64,000 nt of DNA, taken from NCBI GenBank assembly GCA_034770075.1, contig CM068379.1, forward strand, positions 44,027,130 through 44,091,129. Reading direction: 5' to 3'. Source of the DNA: Aralia elata. Its lineage: Eukaryota; Streptophyta; Magnoliopsida; Apiales; Araliaceae. Of the stretch, positions 24,801 to 39,100 are shown piece after piece; position 1 is the first letter of the stretch; each line of letters begins with the position of its first letter. The position numbers were made by a program, and so were the translations under genes. The notes below the pieces were generated by a model, which saw only the letters and a list, made by a program, of their open reading frames with translations, was not told where the DNA came from and did no database searches.

Positions 24801-27800
24801 TAAGAACCCAACCCACACATACAAAAAGTAGAAGAAAAACTTTGCAAATCCAAAGCCAACTACACCAGCCCATATCATCCACATACCAGGCCCAAACCCA
24901 AGCTCCCAAACAGCCCCCACCAACACGACTTTTTACCATCGAGTTTGTGTTTTTGTGTCAAAGACTCAAAATTACATTGACATTTGCTGGCTAAAGAGGG
25001 GTCCTTGATCAGTTGCTTTAGTCAATTGTTATTATCAGACTTTGAAAATTGAAATATACAAATAAACAAGAATAATATATAGGAATTGATGGGTAGCCCC
25101 AAAAAATATCTCTGACATTTGCTACAGATGTATCCGTGTACTTAATCTACATAGACTAAGTGAAAGTTTGGTTGGTCCTAGCCGGATAAGTTGAGGCTTT
25201 TCTCTCTCCTACCCATCTTCTCTCTCCACCATCCTCCCATATTCTTTCTCCTCTGCTTTCAACACAGCCTCATAACCTTCTTCATCACATGGTTTTCAAA
25301 CTTCAAGCTCCTCTTCTGCTTCAATCAGGGCCCACTTTCATCCCACCCGCTCCTAAAATCATTCCTCTTTTTCATCTCCATAGCTTCTCTCCCCATCAGA
25401 ATCAAGCAAAATATGAACAACCCATCTCCGAAAAACTTCAAAAAGTTGCCTCTAAATCTGGCAACAGAGTTCGAACCGGGCAAACCAGTGAACCAGTTAC
25501 CAGTTCACTGGGCCAAGCAGTTGAACCGCCGGGTTGCCGAGTCTGGGCGGGTTTTGGCCTAATCTAGTTATATGGTCCAAACTGGACCGGAGTGTGGACT
25601 GGTTCTGATTTTTACCGGTTCGACTGGCGGTCCGGTCCGGGTCTGAAAACCATGACTGTATATACCCATTAGCAACCAACTAGTTTTTTCCCGTAAGGAA
25701 GAGTAACTAGTTCCCATGTATCATTCTTTTCAGGGCATTCATCTCCTTAATCATAGCCTGTTTTCAATTCTCATTACTAATTGCTTCTCTCCACCCCTGA
25801 GGAACAGATATTGAAGACAAGGAAGAAACAAAGGAGTGGTAGGATGCAAATAATTTATTATAAAACTAGCCAAAAAAAAAGAAGATAATTTATTATAGGC
25901 TAAGAAATTAGAGATAGGATGTTGAGTACAAGATCTAACCCCTTTTCTAAGAGCAATAGGAATGTCAGTATCATCAGAAGAACAAGTAGGATTAGGATTC
26001 TCGCCATTAGCATTATCAAGACTAGGTTCTGAGCAATCAAGACTAGGTTCTGAGCAGGGTTGGTGTAGTGGTGCAGAAACGGTGACTTTATTCTTGCCTC
26101 TTCGAACATAGTTCAACTCGGGCGCGTTCTGTCTAGCATATGACTCTTGTTACTGTAACTCCCCCTGTGTAGAATTATCATAAACAACAGGAACAATAGA
26201 AGGATTTATAGGATAAGATGGTATAGTAGAACTTGTAATACCAGCCTCAGGAGAAAGCTTCTCCTCATCAATAACATCCTCCCCTTAAGGAGAAGGTGGA
26301 GAAGAATAAAAAGGTTCCAATTCCCAAAAAGTTACATCCCGAGTGACAAATACTTTGTGTGAAGGAGGATGATAACATTTATAACCTTTTTGGGTTGGAG
26401 AATAACCAATGAAAACACACCTAAGAGACTTGGGATCTAATTTTCTCCGAGTGGGAGATTTATCATGAACATAGCACACACAACCAAAAACTCGAGGCGA
26501 AGGAGGACTTGTCGTGTGTTGGAGAAAAGAGATTGGACTTTTGTTCCCAAGAATTCTAGAAGGAAGTCGGTTTATCAGAAATGCAGCAGTCAGAACATCT
26601 TCCCATAGAAATTTAGGGGTGTTCATAGTGAACATAAAAGTGTGGGCTACCTCTAGTAAGTGTCGATTTTTTCTTTACGCTACTCCATTTTGTTCTGGAG
26701 TTTTGACACGAGGTTTGAAGAATGATGCCATGCTGAGAGAGATAAGATGCAAAAGCATTATTATTACTATATTCATGACCATTATCACTTTGGAGAATTT
26801 TGACTTTAGCTTCAAATTGGGTTTTGAATCATTTTATGAAATTCTTGAAAACAATCAAACACCTCATTTTTGGAACGAAGAAGATAAATCCAAGTGACAC
26901 GAGAATGACAATCAATAAAGCTAACAAACCATCTATAACCAGAACGGGAAACAACCTGAGGGGGTCCCCACATATCAGTATGTATAATAGCAAAAGATTC
27001 AAAATGTCGACTGTTAATAGCAGAATAAATAGAACGTTTGTGTTTCCCCAATTCACATAGTTCACACAAAAATTGAGTTTTATTACATTGCTTAACTAAA
27101 GATGGAAATAAAGACTCTAATATGAAAAAAGAGGGATGTCCCAAACGTCGATGCCATTGATGGAGAAAAGTCAGGCTGGAGTCAGAAGTAGAGTGAAGAA
27201 CCTGAGTAGAGAACATGTTAGACGAGGGAACATCTAAATAATAAAGACCACCAACTGCACTACCATTGCCAATCTTCTGCCCCGTCACTAAGTCCTGAAA
27301 AACACAATGAGTTGGGAAAAAGGTTACTGAACAGTGTAAAGATTCAAAAAGACGTTGGACAGATAATAAATTTGCAGTAAATGAAGGAATATGAAGAACA
27401 GATGATAATGTCAATGAAGGAGTACAAACTACAGAACTACTCCCAGAGATAGAAGAAAGGGAACCATCAGCTACTCGAACTTTGTCTTTTTCAGAGCAAG
27501 GCGTGTATGAAGTAAAGAGGGTGGAGGATCCGGTCATATGCTCAGAAGCATCTGTGTCATTGATCCAACTAGGGCAAGTTGATGAAACATTTAAAAGACA
27601 AGAATGCATACCTGACTGGGCATAATGAGAAGTAGATTTGGAATAGAATTTTTGAAAAGCTGAGATTTTCTCAGGAGCAAGTGTAGTAGTAGTGTCTGAA
27701 GCACTGGAGGCATCAACAGCAGGAAGTGTTGTAGTAGTCACATAGGCCTGAGATCCACGTCCACGACCACTACTAAACCGACCTCCTCGTCTTTTAGGAC

Positions 27801-30800
27801 GTCCATGAAGCTTAAAACAGCGATCCCTGGTATGGTTTTTTCCCCCACAGTAATCACGGGATTCCTTCTCAACAGGAGACTGGATGGTGGAGCCAAACTT
27901 AGGATACGAAGCAACCATGGCTGATCGGTTAACAAAATTTAGAACCATACCCGACATCTACTTTTCTCTTGTTGGACTCTAGCATGAGCCTCTAGCAGTG
28001 ATGAAAAAGGTGTCTGACCAATCAGCTGTGCTCGAACTTGATCAAATTCTATATTCAAACCTGCCAAGAAATCCACAACTCTTATCTTCACTAACAAACT
28101 TTTAATAAGCAGCTGCATCTTCCAGACATTTGGCTGAAAAAACCCGGTGATGATCAATCTCCTGCCAAAGTGCATTAATTTATGCAAAATACTGTGCCAC
28201 AGACTTCTCCCCTTGACCCAACTCACAGATTCGTTTACGGATATCATATGCCTTAGACATATCACCAAAAACAGAGAAAGTTTGAGAGATAGCCTCCCAA
28301 AGTTCATATGCAGTGTCTAAGAACCATAGTTGTCATGGCGTCGCCATGGCGTCGTCTAGGCGACAACTAGGCGTCCTGGCGCTAGAGAAGAATAAGGCAA
28401 CGACTTGGACGCCGAGCCGCCAAGGCTTACCCCTTGGTAGCTGGCCCAAGTCCAGTAATTAAGTCATTGTGTACCCATGACTCATCATAACTCATGTACT
28501 AGCTATATTGTGTAATTTTTATTATTTATTAGACTTGTAATATGTGATGATTGTTGACTTAGTTATCTTTTATTCTCTACGTAGTGTTTGTTAACTTGTT
28601 CTACTAGTTTTCAATATCATGTGTTTTATTTTTGAATTTTAATTGTGAAGTATTCATATATAATTGTGTTTTTAATTGTATTACATAGTGTTAGTTATTA
28701 TGTTTTGAGTTTTAATGTATATAAATTTTTTTTGTCGAATATGCTTTTGAAGTAAAACAAATAATATATAAATTGTACATTGTCAACGACTTATCGCCAT
28801 ATGGACGCCATGGCGGGCGCCTTATCGCCTAGGCGTCCTGACGGTTGACTACCGTCGCGTCTCGCCGTGGCGCCGTGACAACTATGCTAAGAACATGTAA
28901 CTACTCATGTTCTTAAAATCCATGTTTTCACCATGGAGTTATCAAATTTCCATTCTTCTTGGGCCACACCTACTTGTGTAGGCATGGTTGTTGTACCATT
29001 GATGAAATGCTGCATCTGGTTAGCTTCAATTGACATACGGCATGCTTGAGACCAAGCTAGATAATATGGCCTCAATTTCTCAATACAAACTGGTCTTGCT
29101 AGGTTTCTAAAGAAAAATATGAGTAGCAGTGAGATAGGCTTCTGTTAATGGAACAAGGCTCTAATACCATGATGAAACTGAGAATCGGTTTTTCATTGAA
29201 GTGAGTTCTCTCTATTACATAGGTTGATATATATACACAAGTATCTTAATTACAGTTATGGTAATTCCTAAATTACAGTAATGTGTACACTGATTATGGA
29301 AACATGGAAACTACAATTATGGCATATCTATAGCATGTCTTCTACCACAGCCGATACTTTGAACTTCTTTCTAACAATATTCTGAAACTCAAGCACAATT
29401 CAAAGCTGTTTTCTTCTTTTTTGTTCTGAACTTAATTCCCTTATTAAGCCTTACATCTTTGATCAGGTCAATATAGTTTCTCACATTAGTTACTTGGATT
29501 ACTCATATTTTGTTTTTTGTTATTGTCTAGAATCCTAATATGTTTACCTTGTCAGTCATATTCAAGAATATCGAACTAGGTAAAGAGATTCACAAGCTTT
29601 ATCTTTTGATTGCATGTAGCATTTCTTCGTCAGATCTCGTTTCAAAATGGATGGGTGAAAGTGAGAAGCTTGTTTCCAATCTTTTCCAAATGGCTCGTGA
29701 CAGTGCTCCTTCAATCATTTTTATTGATGAAATTGACTCTTTAGTTGGCCAACGAGGTGAAGGCAATGAGAGTGAAGCATCCAGACGTATTAAAACTGAG
29801 CTTCTTGTACAGATGCAGGTATGTTTTGTTCCGTGGAAGCTTTAAACACTGTTATTAACATCAAATGCAATTATCTGATATGCTTGAAGATGGGTGATAT
29901 AATATTTATATAACCTTTTGTTTATTGATCATATGCTACAAGTTTCCCAATGCAAACTGAGGGTATAGATGGAGCCTCTAAGAGAGGACTTCGAGTGTAT
30001 CCAAAAACTTTTAGCGTCTCAATATATTTTATATTGACTACTTTCAGCTTTCATTTCTTAGTAGTTAGGCTGAGTAGTGTCAATACTGGGGATAACAGAT
30101 TACTTCCATTTAGATGTGCGGTAGTAGTTGGTCTGGTTATAGTTTTTTTGTTACATCATTCTTCTCCTGATATATTAAGGTACTGTTTTTCACCTTTGGG
30201 ATGCTTTGACACTTCATCTAGTAAATGTTCTTGACAATTTTTTAGGCAATAAAGGAGAAAGAATCTCATTCATTCAGGACAAGGATGGAGGAAGGAACAA
30301 AGTGATGTAGGACGGGGTAGGAATAAGGAATAAGAGTACCTATTTCCGTAGAGAATCAGTAAAGAAAAACACACAAAAGCACATAACTTTAATCTCAAAT
30401 CAAATACTTCAATAAATGAAGTATTACAATGCTTAAATAGAAATCTTAATACTTGGGGCCTACGTAAAAACCCTAATTTAAAAAGGAAACAATCTCCTAA
30501 TTAAAATCTACTACTATAATTAAAACTTCTAATTAAAATCTACTACCACAATTAAAACTCTCCTAGAATATCCTACTAAAATAATTACATTAATAATCCA
30601 ATATTTATCTCTAAATAACAATACAAAATTAGTAATAAACTTCTTGAATTTCTTCTTCCGTACCGCATCATTCTCCTCACCTTTGAAAAAAACTCGTCCT
30701 CGAGTTTTGAAATATCGAAGAATAATAAACCATAGTCTGAAAGATGCCTTCCAACAAGACATGCGCATCCGATGTCTCTTGAGCACAATTTTTGGGAATA

Positions 30801-33800
30801 GCATTGACACAAGCAAGAAACTAGATGTCTCTTTGGACTTGAATATAGAATTTGGCATAAGAAAGTCAATATGTTCTACTTCAATTGTGTCTTTCTTTTT
30901 GTGTTCAACTTCTTGGTCAACATGGTTCACCTCTTACACTGCACTTCCTTTAATGCAAACCACCTTTGAATCTTCAATTGATACAACATTCTTAACTTCA
31001 GCCACTTTAAGATCCTCACAAGTCGCAATATGTCGAAGTTCTTGTTCTTGAAGAGTCTCACTAACTCCTTGTATTTTACTTGTAGGATCTGGCGTCATAG
31101 CTTTGACATTTGTATTAATTCCTTGACCACGTGTTGGAATTGCGGCGATGAATTTTGAGATATTTTTCTGATTTGCTATAAGTGATGTGATGGATTTTTA
31201 TATTCTTCTAAGACGATCCTCCCAATTATAAGTCACTATAATTGGAAAAATATAAAAAAATACCGACTTATTTTTTTGGCTATAGGGCTTGGGTGCAGAA
31301 AGTATAAAGAAACAGGGGCTGAATTGAAACTAACTAAACTTCAGGGGCTGAATTGCAAATTTCAGAAATTTTGGGGGTTGAATTGAAAATTTCAGAAACT
31401 TCAGGGGCTAAATTGAAATTTTTAGAAACATTGGATGTACCAAAATGTAATTTGACAGCTGATGATGTGGTTTTTTTTCCCTTCTCGGGATAGATGGAGA
31501 CTACGACGACGACGATTCGTGCTGCAGATCGTGCTTTCGTTCGAAAAATTGTTTTTGATTCTCTAGCGAACTTCGACAAATGGTGGAGACTAGAAACTTA
31601 GGGTAGAAAGAAATTGGGTAAAATCAAAAGATATCAGGAATTTTGGCTCGTGATATCATTATGATGTAGGACAAGGTGGAAAAAAAAAATAAGGGTGCTT
31701 ATCTCCACAAAGAATCAGTAATGAAGCACACAATAGCACATAGCTTTAATCTCAAATCAAATACTTCAATAATCTATCTAATAATGAAGTATTACAATGC
31801 TTAAATAGAAATCCTAATACTTGGGGCCTAAGTAAAAATCCTAATTTAAAAAGGAAACAATCTCCTAATTAAAATCTACTACTATAATTAAACTTCTAAT
31901 TAAAATCTACTACCATAATTAAAACTCTCTTAGAATATTCTACTAAAATAATTACATTAATAATCCAATATTTATCTCTAAATAACAATACAAAATTAAT
32001 AATAAACTTCTTGAATTTCTTCTTCCGTACCGCATCATTCTCCTCGCCTTAGAAAAACTTGTTCTCGAGTTTTGAACTATCGAAGAATATAAACCACTGT
32101 CCGAGAGATGCCTTCCAACATGACATGCGCATCCGATGTCTCTTGTGCACAATTTTTGGGAATAACATTGAAACAAGCAAGAAACTAGATGCTTCTTTGG
32201 ACTTGAATATAGAATTTGGCATAAGAAAGTCAATATGTTCTACCTCAACATTGTCTTTGTTTTTGTGTTCAACTTCTTGGTTAACATGGTTCACCTCTTG
32301 CACTGCACTTCTTTTAATGCAAACCACCTTTGAATCTTCAACTGATACAACATCCTTAACTTCAGCCACTTTAAGATCCTCACAAGTCGCAACATGTCGA
32401 AGTTCTTATTCTTGAAGAGTCTCACTGACTCCTTGTATTTTATTTGTAAGATCTGGCGTCATAGTTTTGACATTTGTGTTATTCCTTGGCCACGTGTTGG
32501 AATTGCGGCGATGGATTTTGAGATATTTGCCTGATTTGCTATAAGTACTGCGGTGGATTTTTATATTCTTCTAAGATGATCCTCCCAATTATAAGTCACC
32601 ATAATTGGAAAAAAAAAATACGGACTTCTGTTTTTTTTTTTTGGCTCTAGGGCTTGGGTGCAGAAAGTATAAAGAAACAGGGGCTGAATTGAAACTAACT
32701 AAACTTCAGGGATTGAATTGAAAATTTTAGAAATTTTGGAGGCTGAGTTGAGAATTTTAGACACCTGGGGGTACTAAACTGTAATTTGGCAGCGGAATTA
32801 CTGTAGCGGCAGAACTGTGGTAATGCTGTAGCAGTTTTTTTCCCCTCAGGATAGATGGAGACTACGGCGACACGATTCCTGCTGCAGATCGTGCTTTCGT
32901 CTCGAAAAATTGTTGTCGATTCTGTAGCGAACTTCGACAATTGGTGGAGGCCAAAAAATTAGGATAGAAAGGAATTGGGTGAAATCAAAAGATATCAGAA
33001 ATTTTGGCTTTTGATACCATTATGATGTAGGACAAAGTGGAAAGAAGGAATAAGAGTACTTATCCCTGCAAAGAATCGGTAAAGAAACACACAAAAGCAC
33101 ACAACTTTAATCTCAAATCAATTCATTCAATAATCTCCTAATAATGAAGTATTAGAATGCTTAAATAAAAAACCCAATCCTTGGGGCTTAAGTAAAAACC
33201 CTAATTTAAAAAAGGAAACAATCTCCTAATTAAAATCTACTACTATAATTAAAACTTTAAATTAAAATCTACTACCATAATTAAAACTCTCCTAGAATAT
33301 CTTACTAAAATAATTGCATTAATAATCCAATATTTATCTCTAAATAAAAAAACAAAATTAATAATAAACTTCTTGAATTTCTTCTTGTGTGCCGCATCAC
33401 AAAGGGGATAAAAAGGAGATAATAAAGTCAAAAAGTCAGCTTGAAAAATCAATAATACCTATTCATTACATATATACTTGTAGGACTTGGGTAAAGCTAA
33501 TTTAAAAAAAAACAAAATCTCTAATGATAATCTTTTACTATAATTTGAACTCTAAAAATATTCCATATATTTATATCTAAATAATAACATAGATATTTAA
33601 TAATAATACTAATTATTCTATTTCTTTCCATCATCATTCTCCCTTCATCGGAAAAAACTAGTTCACGAGTTTTAAAGTATTTGAGGTATTAGAAGCCACA
33701 AGCTGTGATCTTGATTCTGTCAACTTTGGAAATCTTGAAACCCTTTGAAATTGGATTGCTTTTTTGAAAGCCAAAAGATATATATGGCTTCTCAGAAATG

Positions 33801-34326
33801 CCACATTGAAGTCATGAAGTCAACGTGTTGATGGTTCAGTGTTTCGTGGATTAACTTCGGATTAGGATCTTTAACTTTTACCTCGGTAATCTCATCTGCT
33901 ACTTCGGCTTTGGTTTTGTCTTCACATGATTCATTGACAATCTTTTCAACTTCAACTATTTCTTCAACCTCTTCATAATTACTTTCAGCTTCTTCATTAA
34001 ATTTCTGAAAAATCGCCTACATCTTTCGAGTGTGGCAAGCATGAACTTTTGGTTGTGTTATTTCATAAAAACCTTCAAGTAAGACGTGGTTGGGTTTTCT
34101 CTCTCTCTCTCTCTCTCTCCCCTCGTCTCTTCTGGACTGACTTTTTTTGTTATGAGCTTCAACCATGGGAGCTTTTAGGGGTTTAACTATTTTCCAGAGA
34201 GATTGGGCGAGGGCTGATGCAGGTTGCATTCCAAAGGATCTTAGTATTCTTCATATATTACAAATGATTATTTATGTAATTAATTCAGAGTTGAATTAGA
34301 TTTCTTGATGTAAATTTGAGGATTAC

Positions 34327-34359
<33 letters not shown>

Positions 34360-36082
34360 GTGATTAGTGATTTGATTATTTTTGGTATCTAATTTTCTAG
34401 TATAAGATATTTTAGGTTCTTTAGGATTTTAGGGTTTTCTCCTTAATTGATTTACTTGTTTAAGTAGTGTTAAGAGTTTTATTATTATAATATAAGCATT
34501 GTAATCCCAACAAAAAACTCTTTTGAGGACTTCTTTACCCTTTTACTGTACTACTTCGCCATTGTTGTCACTTCCCATTTACTTTTCTATGTAGCCACAA
34601 CCACCATTTTTTTACCTTTCTCACTCGCTATTGTTGTCACTAGCTGTTAACTTTTCTTTGTAATTAGGACTATAGTGTTTTGTTCAAATCACCTCCCAAG
34701 GAAAACACATGTTTTAATTTACCTGTATTTATCTCTAGAATTACTTCATATAGATACCTTCTCTAGTTTGTGATGGGGGACGGGATATTTGGAAACAAGG
34801 CTAAATATCACATAGATAATCTTCACACACAACTCAATAAATTCTAATATTCAATGTCCCAAAATAATAAAGTACATCACTATTTATACCTAAATTGAAC
34901 TCTTAATAGGATAACTACAAATTAAATAAGATAACTACAAATGAAAGAAATTAATTAAAATACAACTTCTAATTCATGGGCTTCCAAAGCCTTTTATATT
35001 GTTCTAACCAACTTTCATAGGCTCGTCCTACATCAGTTTGTATCTTCAAAACCAAGTCTAAACATCTCTCCAAAACAATGCCTATATTTGTAGGCATGTA
35101 TATTTATTTATATACATGTATTTAAAGAAAAAGTGGCATGATAAAAAAGAGTATGAGTGGACCTAATAAACAAATTACAAATTCCACTCAAATGTATGCT
35201 TGTGTAGAAAAATCTGTGTTGAATCTAAGTGAGGGTTGGTGTTCATCAGTTGGTTAAAGGAGAGCAAGGGATCTGTTGGTTAAAGGAGAGAAACAAGGGT
35301 TTAGGTGCGTTGAATGGAGATCAGTTTGTGGTTTATCTACCATAGTTGTCACGGCGCCACGGCGAGGCATGGCGGTAGCCGACCGCCAGGACGCCTAGGC
35401 GACAAGGCGGCCGCTATGGCGTCCGTATGGCGACAAGTCGTTTGCAACATACAATTTATATATTATTTATTTTAATTCACAAGTATATTGACAATAAAAT
35501 TTCATATACATTAAAACCTAAAACATAACACTATAAAATACCATTAAAAAGTATTCACAAAAAATTACCATTCAATTTATTTCAACAATTGACCCAAATA
35601 AGAAATAATTCATCAAATTAAAATATTAAAGTAGTATCTATTTTTATTTTTGAGTGTTTTACTACTTTAGTAAGTACTTATTACAAAATAAATATAAGTA
35701 GTTAGTATTGAATTTATTTCAACAATTGATTCAAATAAGAATTTATTAAAATATCAGCATATTATCATTTTTAATTTTGAAAGTGTTATTAATTTTGTAA
35801 GAACTAACTACTAAATAAATATTAGACTCCAACGTGTAGCAGTACTAGTATAACTAAATCAAGTGGTCCAAAATAATATATTAATACAACACATGGAATA
35901 GTGGATAGTGGGATACATCAAATTCCATTAACATAATATAATATGATATTTTTTACTTAACGTGCTATTGGGATACATCAAATTCCATTAACATAATATA
36001 ATATGATATTTTTTGCTTAACATGCTGCAACACATGGGATAGTGGAGAGTGTCCTTGGAATATAATATATAACAATCAGACA

Positions 36083-36124
<42 letters not shown>

Positions 36125-39100
36125 CAAGCAGTCAACATAAAGGATAAAGGAAACAAAAAAAGACAAACATTCAGCCCTCAACACATGCTGCAACCAAGTC
36201 GCTTGCTCGCCTTGCCTGTTTCATTCCGACTGGACGACTTGGCGTCGCCTAGGCGTCGCCTAGGCGACGCCGTAACAACTATGTTATCTACTTTTTATTC
36301 TGGTGTGGTCATTGGAACTGGAATGAGTTTTTATTGAAGGGAAAAATTAGTTGAGAACATTATTGGTCATGGTTTGTAGGTTTTAAGTGGGGAGGTATAA
36401 TACTGATTTGGGTTGTGTTGAGTTGAGTTAAGGTGGTATAGTAAGAAAAGCTTATAGATTGGATTTGGATTTAGGCCTGGCAATATGAGCTATGACTATG
36501 ACCAATCAGTCATGTCCATCGATAAATAAATGGGTTTTGGTCCTGGTGACTTGGTTATACTTTTTGTAAATGGGTTGTCCATTTCCTCCCATGTAATTAG
36601 TGAGCTTAAGTAGGGCTTATTTTGGTTCCATTGGTCACCCATTACATGTGTGGATCCGGTTGATCAAAAAGATTCCCTTCTTATATTTTTCTTGCGAAAA
36701 ATTCTCTAAAATTCCTCTCCTTACTCTAAACTTATTCTTTCTAAATCTTTCTAAAAGTCCTTTCTTTGCTCCAAATGCTTATTTTTTTCTGTTTCCAAAA
36801 AAAAATAAAATACTTATAATCATTTCTCCCCCTTATAATCATCAGCCACGACCATGGTCACTGACTCACTGGCTAAGAAGCAGGGGTGTAGCCTAGAGTT
36901 ACCAGATACTCTCATTGACCTAGAGGATCGCATATTGGTACTTGCGTAACCAAACACGATACTCTCAATTTAGCATACCAAAAAATTCTTTGTATTTTAC
37001 CTATAATTGCACAAATATCAATAATCTAACTTAGTATTGGAGGCTCAAACATTACATTTGTCCTAAACTATTTATAAAACAACCAACTTGTTGATTCAAC
37101 TAAAAATTTTCTATAAAACTTAGCTTTATTTTATTTAGATTCTAAGAAAATTCCAAACTATAAGAACTTATATGAAGATACCCTAGCGTATGCATTTTAG
37201 CTATATAGCGTACCGCGTACTTGTATCGTACTGCGAACCGAAATGAACCACGTTCCAGGTAACACTATTGCGGCCCACTAGTGTCGGACAGGTGCGGGAG
37301 TGGTGCAGGTGTGGCAGGGGTGTGTATGGGGTGCGGCAAATGTCATATCCCCAAGCTTAACGACTGGAAATTGGAAAAAGAGAAAGGAAAAGAAAAAAAA
37401 AGGGAAAGGGACTTGCCTTTTAGGGTTAGTTAACAATTTAGAGGTGATTGAAGGAGGAGGATCTCTTTCTCTTGTTTTTCTGTTGCCGCCGCTGCTCTGG
37501 TATCTCTGTTGGGTCTTTGTAATTTGCTGAAAGAGGCGACTAAACCCTTTTATTTTAGGGTTATTATGTTTGGGCCCATATTATCGTGGGCTATAGTAAC
37601 ATTTTATTTTAATATTAACTAATACAACTAGATAGTAAGCATATGTGGCCTGTCACTAACTTAAAATAAAAAGCATTTGTACTTATGTTAGGCCCAGATT
37701 AATGTGGGCTTGCACCACTTCTATTTTTATTAAAACAATTACTTTACAACAAGATTTATTTTTTTAATTCATTAATAACATATAAAAATAATGTAATTTT
37801 TTTTATTTCTTACGAAATACATCTTTTATTTTAACTTAATATCTAATCAAAAGATAAGATTTTTTTCATGATAATACGTGAGATTTTTATCTCGTATATG
37901 TAATAATAATAATAATATAATTAAATATGTGCCATATCTCTGCAACATTAAATCCCCACTTCTTGAAATTTGACGAACTCTTGTATCCACATATCACGCA
38001 CCCGAATCCCCGCACCCGAATCTTTGCTTCCTAAGTCAATGGTTTCCACCGCATGTAACCCAAGAAACTTCATTCTCCAGTGAGTTTTCCACACGGTCAC
38101 TTCTCCGGCAACTTTTTCGACATATCCCAAGCAACTAACTCTTCGGCTTTCTGACAAGAATTTCCTTCTAGCATTTTTCTAACAATTATTAACTTCTTCC
38201 ATTTTTGCCAACATATCTGGCGAGTAATTTTACAAGCTATAACATACTAACTAGAACTTGTCCTCAACAGTTCTACACTCCAAAAAAAAACTATTTAAGA
38301 CTTGAAAGAACCCTGCTATATAAAGAATTTCCATTAAGTCATGGTTCAAAGTTGCGGTAGCGGCTTATGTTTCGGAAGATCATTTTTTGACTTGGCAACA
38401 CTAGTTAGGAGCTCAAGTGCAATTTGTTTTAATTTTTTACAAGTTATACTTAACTAGGTACTTTATAAGTACAATTTAATTAAATTTTAAGTACAATTTA
38501 ACTTAACTAAATATATAGTAAGTATTTTTTTATTTTTTCAAGTTCAAATTAACTAGGTGCTATATTAGGTACAGTTTAAGTATAGTTTAACTTTACTAAG
38601 TATATATTAGGTACACATTGTTTTTTTCCAAGTAATACTTTACTAGGTATTATATAGGTAAAATTTAAGTACAATTTAACTTGGTTCAAGTATAAAGTAC
38701 ATTTTTTTTTCTTCTGTGGCGTTTCTCCACTTTATGCCGTGATTTTTCCTTTATTTCGTCCAAAACCATTATGTTTTGCCGAATTGCTGAAGTTCACCAA
38801 AGGTTACCCTTTTACATGAATACTTCTTAATTTTGCGATTCGTGTAAAGGTTGCGATTCGGCACCGGCTAAAACCTATATGATACGCTGATATTTCGGCG
38901 TAAAGGCCAGATACTTCGAACCATGATAGAAGTTCAAAACGAAGAAAGAATCAAGTAAAATTCAATCAAGATATTCCTGATGTTTTTCTCTTGGTTAAAT
39001 CTAATGTATAAGAACATCTTCGGCCAACAAAATCAAAATGGGGTATTGGTGGATCCTCCACCAAGATGACCATAAGGAGCCTGGATCTCTCTACTTGCAT

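Larger units (their letters stand above)
23011..29349 (-). mobile_element. Ty1/copia retrotransposon, complete layout but non-functional, minus strand
   Basis: Read from right to left: a short 5' LTR (29349-29170), a primer site TGGTATTAGAGCC beside it (initiator tRNA-Met type), gag, zinc-finger-like region, protease, integrase, RT, RNase H, a polypurine tract AAGGGAGAG just right of 23161, then a 3' LTR (about 23161-23011). The order protease-integrase-RT-RNase H is that of copia. The coding region has many stops and frameshifts and carries two hAT-type MITEs (24549-25654 in the integrase/RT linker, 28325-28886 in gag). The outer left LTR border is approximate and no clear target duplication was found. 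Confidence 0.88.
22126..29619 (+). other. VPS4 intron 2 (7.5 kb), mostly one copia element
   Basis: The borders are GTAAGA and TGTAG. 22126-23010 is AT-rich with no recognised feature. About 23011-29349 is a minus-strand copia element, itself split by two MITEs. 29350-29619 is ordinary intron. Confidence 0.85.
30303..33399 (-). mobile_element. Small non-autonomous LTR retrotransposon in tandem form: LTR-internal-LTR-internal-LTR
   Basis: Three LTRs (30303-30670, 31662-32037, 33023-33399) alternate with two internal regions of 991 and 985 bp. The outer flanks carry an identical 5 bp duplication, CAAAG (30298-30302 and 33400-33404). On the minus strand each LTR starts TGATGCGG and ends CCTACATCA. 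Beside it is a primer site TGGTATCAAAAGCC (33006-33020), of initiator tRNA-Met type. A purine tract AAAGGTGAGGAGAA precedes the LTR at 30671. The internal region holds no pol motif, so it is a TRIM/LARD-class element moved by enzymes of others. Confidence 0.88.

Noticed and set aside
24767..24994. Open frames inside the ACCGG-rich hAT-like element
   Set aside because: Short, low-complexity, with no transposase motif (no hAT dimerisation block).
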